8,325 nucleotides of DNA from JBGVSA01 sp047605765. Its GTDB lineage: Bacteria > Pseudomonadota > Gammaproteobacteria > Burkholderiales > Rhodocyclaceae. The notes below the pieces were generated by a model. That model made no database searches and was not told the origin of the DNA. It saw only the letters and a list, made by a program, of their open reading frames with translations. Below are positions 5,507 to 8,325 of this stretch, one piece after another. A program made the position numbers and the translations under genes. The stretch is from assembly GCA_047605765.1 (NCBI GenBank), contig JASGFB010000147.1, positions 1 to 8,325 of the forward strand, read 5' to 3'. Position 1 is the stretch's first letter; every line of letters starts with the position of its first letter.

Positions 5507-8077
5507 ATGGAAGTGTCGAGAATCCGGGCGCTGCGGGGGCCCAATCTGTGGAACAGGCGAACCGCCATCGAGGCGATCGTGACGTGTTCCGAAAACGAAT
5601 GCGCCATCGATGAAATGGCCGGCTTCGAGGCGCGCCTGCGCGAGCGCTTCCCGGAGATCGGGCATATTCAGCCGGTCGAACTGGGCCAGCCCGTGTCGCT
5701 GGCCGACGTGCTGGAATTCGCCGCGCTCGGGCTGCAGGCCCAGGCCGGCTGCCCGGTGACCTTCAGCCGCACCGCGCGCACGCTCACCTCGGGCGTGTTT
5801 CAGGTGGTCGTCGAATACTCCGAAGAAGACGTCGGCCGCCTGGCCTTTGAACTGGCCGAAGCGCTCATCGATGCCGCGCGCAACGATGCGCCGTTTGATC
5901 GTGACGCCGCCGTGGCGCGCCTGCGTGAGCTGGATGAAGACATCCGCCTCGGGCCGAGCACCGGCGCCATCGTGACGGCCGCCGCCACGCGTGGCATCCC
6001 GTTCCGCCGCCTGACCGCCGGCAGTCTCGTGCAGTTCGGCTGGGGCAGCCGCCAGCGGCGCATCCAGGCAGCCGAGACCGACCGCACCAGCGCCATCTCC
6101 GAATCGATCGCGCAAGACAAGGAACTGACCAAGACCCTGTTGCAGGCGGCCGGCGTGCCGGTGCCCATGGGGCGCCCGGTGGTCAGCCTCGAAGACGCCT
6201 GGGATGCCATGCGCGAAATCGGCGGCCCGGTCGTGGTCAAGCCGCGCGACGGTAACCAGGGCAAGGGCGTGACCGTCAACATCGAAACGCGCGAACACCT
6301 CGAAGTGGCCTATACGGCGGCGGCTGAGGTGAGCGAAGACGTGCTGGTGGAAAGCTACATTCCGGGCAACGATTTTCGCCTGCTGGTGGTGGGCCACCAA
6401 CTCGTGGCCGCCGCGCGCCGCGATCCGCCGCACGTGATCGGCGACGGTGTACACACCATCCGCGAGCTGGTGGACGTGGTCAACCAGGATCCGCGTCGTG
6501 GCGAAGGCCATGCCACCTCGTTGACCAAGATGCGCCTCGACGATATCGCGCTGGCGCGCCTGGCGACGCAGAACCTCAGCGCTGATTCGGTGCCTGCCAA
6601 GGGCGCGCGCGTCGTCCTGCGCAACAACGCCAACCTGTCGACCGGCGGCACTGCCACCGACGTGACTGACGACGTCCACCCGGACGTGGCCGCCCGCGCC
6701 GTGGCCGCCGCCCAGATGATCGGGCTGGACGTGTGCGGTGTGGACGTGGTGTGCGAAACCGTGCTCAAGCCGCTCGAAGAACAAGGCGGCGGCGTGGTGG
6801 AAGTCAACGCCGCGCCGGGCCTGCGCATGCACCTGTCCCCTTCGTTCGGCAAAGGCCGTGCGGTGGGCGAAGCCATCGTCTCGAACATGTTCGCCGACGG
6901 CGAGGACGGCCGCATTCCGGTGGTCGCCGTCACCGGCACCAACGGCAAGACCACCACCGTGCGCCTGATCGCGCACCTGATCGCCAGCAGCGGTCTGCGC
7001 GTGGGCATGACCAATACCGATGGCGTCTATATCAACGGCCGCGTCACCGATACGGGCGACTGCAGCGGTCCGCGCAGCGCCCGCAACGTGCTGTTGCACC
7101 CGGACGTCGACGCCGCCGTGTTTGAAACCGCGCGTGGTGGCATGTTGCGTGAAGGCCTGGCCTTCGATCGTTGCAAGGTCGCCGTGGTGACCAACATCGG
7201 CCTGGGCGACCACCTTGGTCTGAACTTCATCACCACCGTCGAAGATCTTGCCGTCCTCAAGCGCGTGATCGTGCAGAACGTGGCGCCGGACGGCATGGCG
7301 GTGCTCAACGCCGCCGACCCGAACGTGGCGGCGATGGCCGACAACTGCCCCGGCGCGGTGACCTTCTTCGCGCTCGATCGCCATCACCCCATCATGGCCA
7401 CGCACCGCGCCCAGGGGCGCCGCGTGGTGTACGTCGATGGTGATGCCATCGTGGCGGTGGAAGGCAATGCGCAGTATCGCGTTCCGCTGGGGGGCGTGCC
7501 GCTGACGCGTGGCGGCAGTATCAGTTTTCAGGTCGAGAACACCATGGCCTCGGTGGCCGCCGCCTGGGCGCTGGGCATGGATTGGGACGTCATCCGTGCC
7601 GGCCTGACGACCTTTGTGGGTCATGCCGACAATGCGCCGGGCCGTTTCAACGTATTCGATTACCGTGGCGCTACGGTGATTGCGGACTATGGTCACAATC
7701 CCGACGCCATGATCGCGTTGGTGCGTGCAGTCGAGGCCATGCCGGCCCAGCGCCGCTCGGTGGTGATCAGTGGCGCGGGCGACCGTCGCGACGAGGATAT
7801 CCGGCAGCAGACGCAGATTCTGGGCGAGGCTTTCGATGAGGTGTTGCTCTATCAGGATCAATGCCAGCGTGGGCGCGCCGATGGTGAGGTGTTGGCGCTG
7901 CTGCGTCAGGGTTTGCAGGGGGCGCATCGTACGCGTGAGGTGAGTGAGATCCGTGGCGAGTTTCTGGCTATCGATACGGCGCTCGGCAAGCTGCAGAACG
8001 GTGATCTGTGCCTGATTCTGATCGATCAGGTGGAGGAGGCGCTGGCGCACATCACCCAGCGGGTGTCGGCGGGCTGA
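5507..8077 (+). CDS. cphA: Cyanophycin synthetase CphA
   Basis: An 856-residue cytoplasmic enzyme, about the usual length for the family, that builds cyanophycin by alternately adding aspartate to the backbone and arginine to each aspartate side chain, using ATP for both. The N domain spans about 1-150. The ATP-grasp domain (about 151-468) has K245 in PVVVKP and metal ligands E432 and N434 in EVNAAPG. The Mur-ligase-like domain (about 470-856) has an intact P-loop GTNGKTT (477-483, K481), E540, TNIGLGDHLG (562-571, H569) and a full C-terminal lobe with DYGHNP (727-732). The N-domain site that is HxxEH in CphA' reads DVLEF here, so the primer-making hydrolase seems lost and the enzyme may need primers made elsewhere. 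It is the second gene after cphA', 79 bases downstream, with its own ribosome site. The product call is very secure; primer dependence is inference. Confidence 0.97.
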   Translation: MEVSRIRALRGPNLWNRRTAIEAIVTCSENECAIDEMAGFEARLRERFPEIGHIQPVELGQPVSLADVLEFAALGLQAQAGCPVTFSRTARTLTSGVFQVVVEYSEEDVGRLAFELAEALIDAARNDAPFDRDAAVARLRELDEDIRLGPSTGAIVTAAATRGIPFRRLTAGSLVQFGWGSRQRRIQAAETDRTSAISESIAQDKELTKTLLQAAGVPVPMGRPVVSLEDAWDAMREIGGPVVVKPRDGNQGKGVTVNIETREHLEVAYTAAAEVSEDVLVESYIPGNDFRLLVVGHQLVAAARRDPPHVIGDGVHTIRELVDVVNQDPRRGEGHATSLTKMRLDDIALARLATQNLSADSVPAKGARVVLRNNANLSTGGTATDVTDDVHPDVAARAVAAAQMIGLDVCGVDVVCETVLKPLEEQGGGVVEVNAAPGLRMHLSPSFGKGRAVGEAIVSNMFADGEDGRIPVVAVTGTNGKTTTVRLIAHLIASSGLRVGMTNTDGVYINGRVTDTGDCSGPRSARNVLLHPDVDAAVFETARGGMLREGLAFDRCKVAVVTNIGLGDHLGLNFITTVEDLAVLKRVIVQNVAPDGMAVLNAADPNVAAMADNCPGAVTFFALDRHHPIMATHRAQGRRVVYVDGDAIVAVEGNAQYRVPLGGVPLTRGGSISFQVENTMASVAAAWALGMDWDVIRAGLTTFVGHADNAPGRFNVFDYRGATVIADYGHNPDAMIALVRAVEAMPAQRRSVVISGAGDRRDEDIRQQTQILGEAFDEVLLYQDQCQRGRADGEVLALLRQGLQGAHRTREVSEIRGEFLAIDTALGKLQNGDLCLILIDQVEEALAHITQRVSAG

Positions 8078-8096
8078 TACTTCGCTTTTGTGGGCG

Positions 8097-8170
8097 GGTG
8101 GAAAGCCACCGGTTGTCGGCAGGTTGTTCGCTTGGATGCGGATGGCATGTCGGGGCCGGTGGTTTTTTTT
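8097..8170 (+). terminator. Terminator after cphA with competing hairpins
   Basis: CCACCGG (8106-8112) is the exact reverse complement of CCGGTGG (8156-8162), which is followed directly by eight T residues (8163-8170) and a further T-rich stretch. The loop is long (43 bases) but contains a minor ATGC/GCAT stem (8136-8148). A local hairpin, GGTGG (8097-8101) with CCACC (8106-8110) around AAAG, uses the same left arm, so the two folds exclude each other. It begins 20 bases after the cphA stop, and termination here is the simplest reading. Confidence 0.5.
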
Positions 8171-8216
8171 GTTTCTTCTTCGTGCGTTCTTGGGCTCTGG
8201 CTGCTTGTGGGCTGTC

Positions 8217-8325
8217 GTTCTTGCTGGCGTGCGTTGGCCCGGGGCTTGGTCACCTGGCGTCTGCGCTGCCTGGATCGTTGCTGTCCTTGGTTTTGTGTTC
8301 TTGCTCGCGTACGTTGGCCGGGACT
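8217..8325 (+). repeat. Right copy of the inverted flanking repeat, with an internal 80-bp tandem unit, cut by the window end
   Basis: Positions 8232-8325 match 85-179 in inverted orientation, sharing the identical TGGATCGTTG core (8271-8280). Within the right copy a motif of about 29 bases occurs twice, 80 bases apart: GTTCTTGCTGGCGT...GTTGGCC (8217-8239) and GTTCTTGCTCGCGT...GTTGGCC (8297-8319). The left copy has the related GTTTTTGCTTGCGT...ATTGGCC (minus 113-91). The window stops at the point where the left copy passes into its CGCCC/GGGCG hairpin. The region 8078-8325 shows no gene I can support. Confidence 0.55.

Noticed and set aside
5504..8050. An 848-codon open frame on the minus strand, antisense to cphA
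   Set aside because: Same cause: the translation is rich in His, Ala, Gly and Arg with no motifs, and the sense strand has the full set of CphA motifs.

Overview
The window is a compact, high-GC chromosomal locus for cyanophycin (multi-L-arginyl-poly-L-aspartate), the nitrogen storage polymer. The content is two tandem cyanophycin synthetase paralogues (cphA' and cphA), with an ABC exporter-fold transporter and a DUF1854 protein transcribed divergently. This combination, together with high GC and GC-rich codon choice, points to Burkholderiales (Betaproteobacteria); Cupriavidus necator is a known carrier of a cphA/cphA' pair. I cannot name the genus.

Layout. Positions 1-190 hold no gene. They contain two tandem hairpins (44-86), an intergenic repeat (85-179) and a terminator for the leftward operon. 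The leftward operon runs from about 2952 to 191: a 763-residue ABC transporter with an unusual N-terminal extension, then a 157-residue DUF1854 protein joined to it by an ATGA stop/start overlap. Positions 2953-3228 form a divergent control region with candidate promoters and inverted repeats. The rightward pair is cphA' (3229-5427, 732 residues) and cphA (5507-8077, 856 residues), 79 bases apart. After cphA comes a U-tract terminator (8097-8170) and a second copy of the left-hand repeat in opposite orientation (8232-8325), cut by the window edge.

How the genes fit together. CphA has every motif expected of a complete synthetase: an ATP-grasp domain for aspartate addition and a Mur-ligase-like domain with an intact P-loop and C-terminal lobe for arginine addition. 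CphA' keeps the ATP-grasp motifs, but its Mur-like domain has lost the P-loop lysine and the whole C-terminal lobe. It does carry an HxxEH metal-binding motif in its N domain that CphA lacks. The pair therefore looks like a division of labour: CphA as polymerase, CphA' as primer maker, hydrolase or partner. The transporter and DUF1854 protein are associated with cyanophycin loci in this group, but their job is unknown. No cyanophycinase or isoaspartyl dipeptidase gene lies in the window.

The most notable points are the reciprocal gain and loss of active-site motifs between the two synthetases, the inverted-repeat flanks of the four-gene cassette, the PH-like plus zinc-ribbon extension on the exporter, and a possible leaderless start for cphA'.
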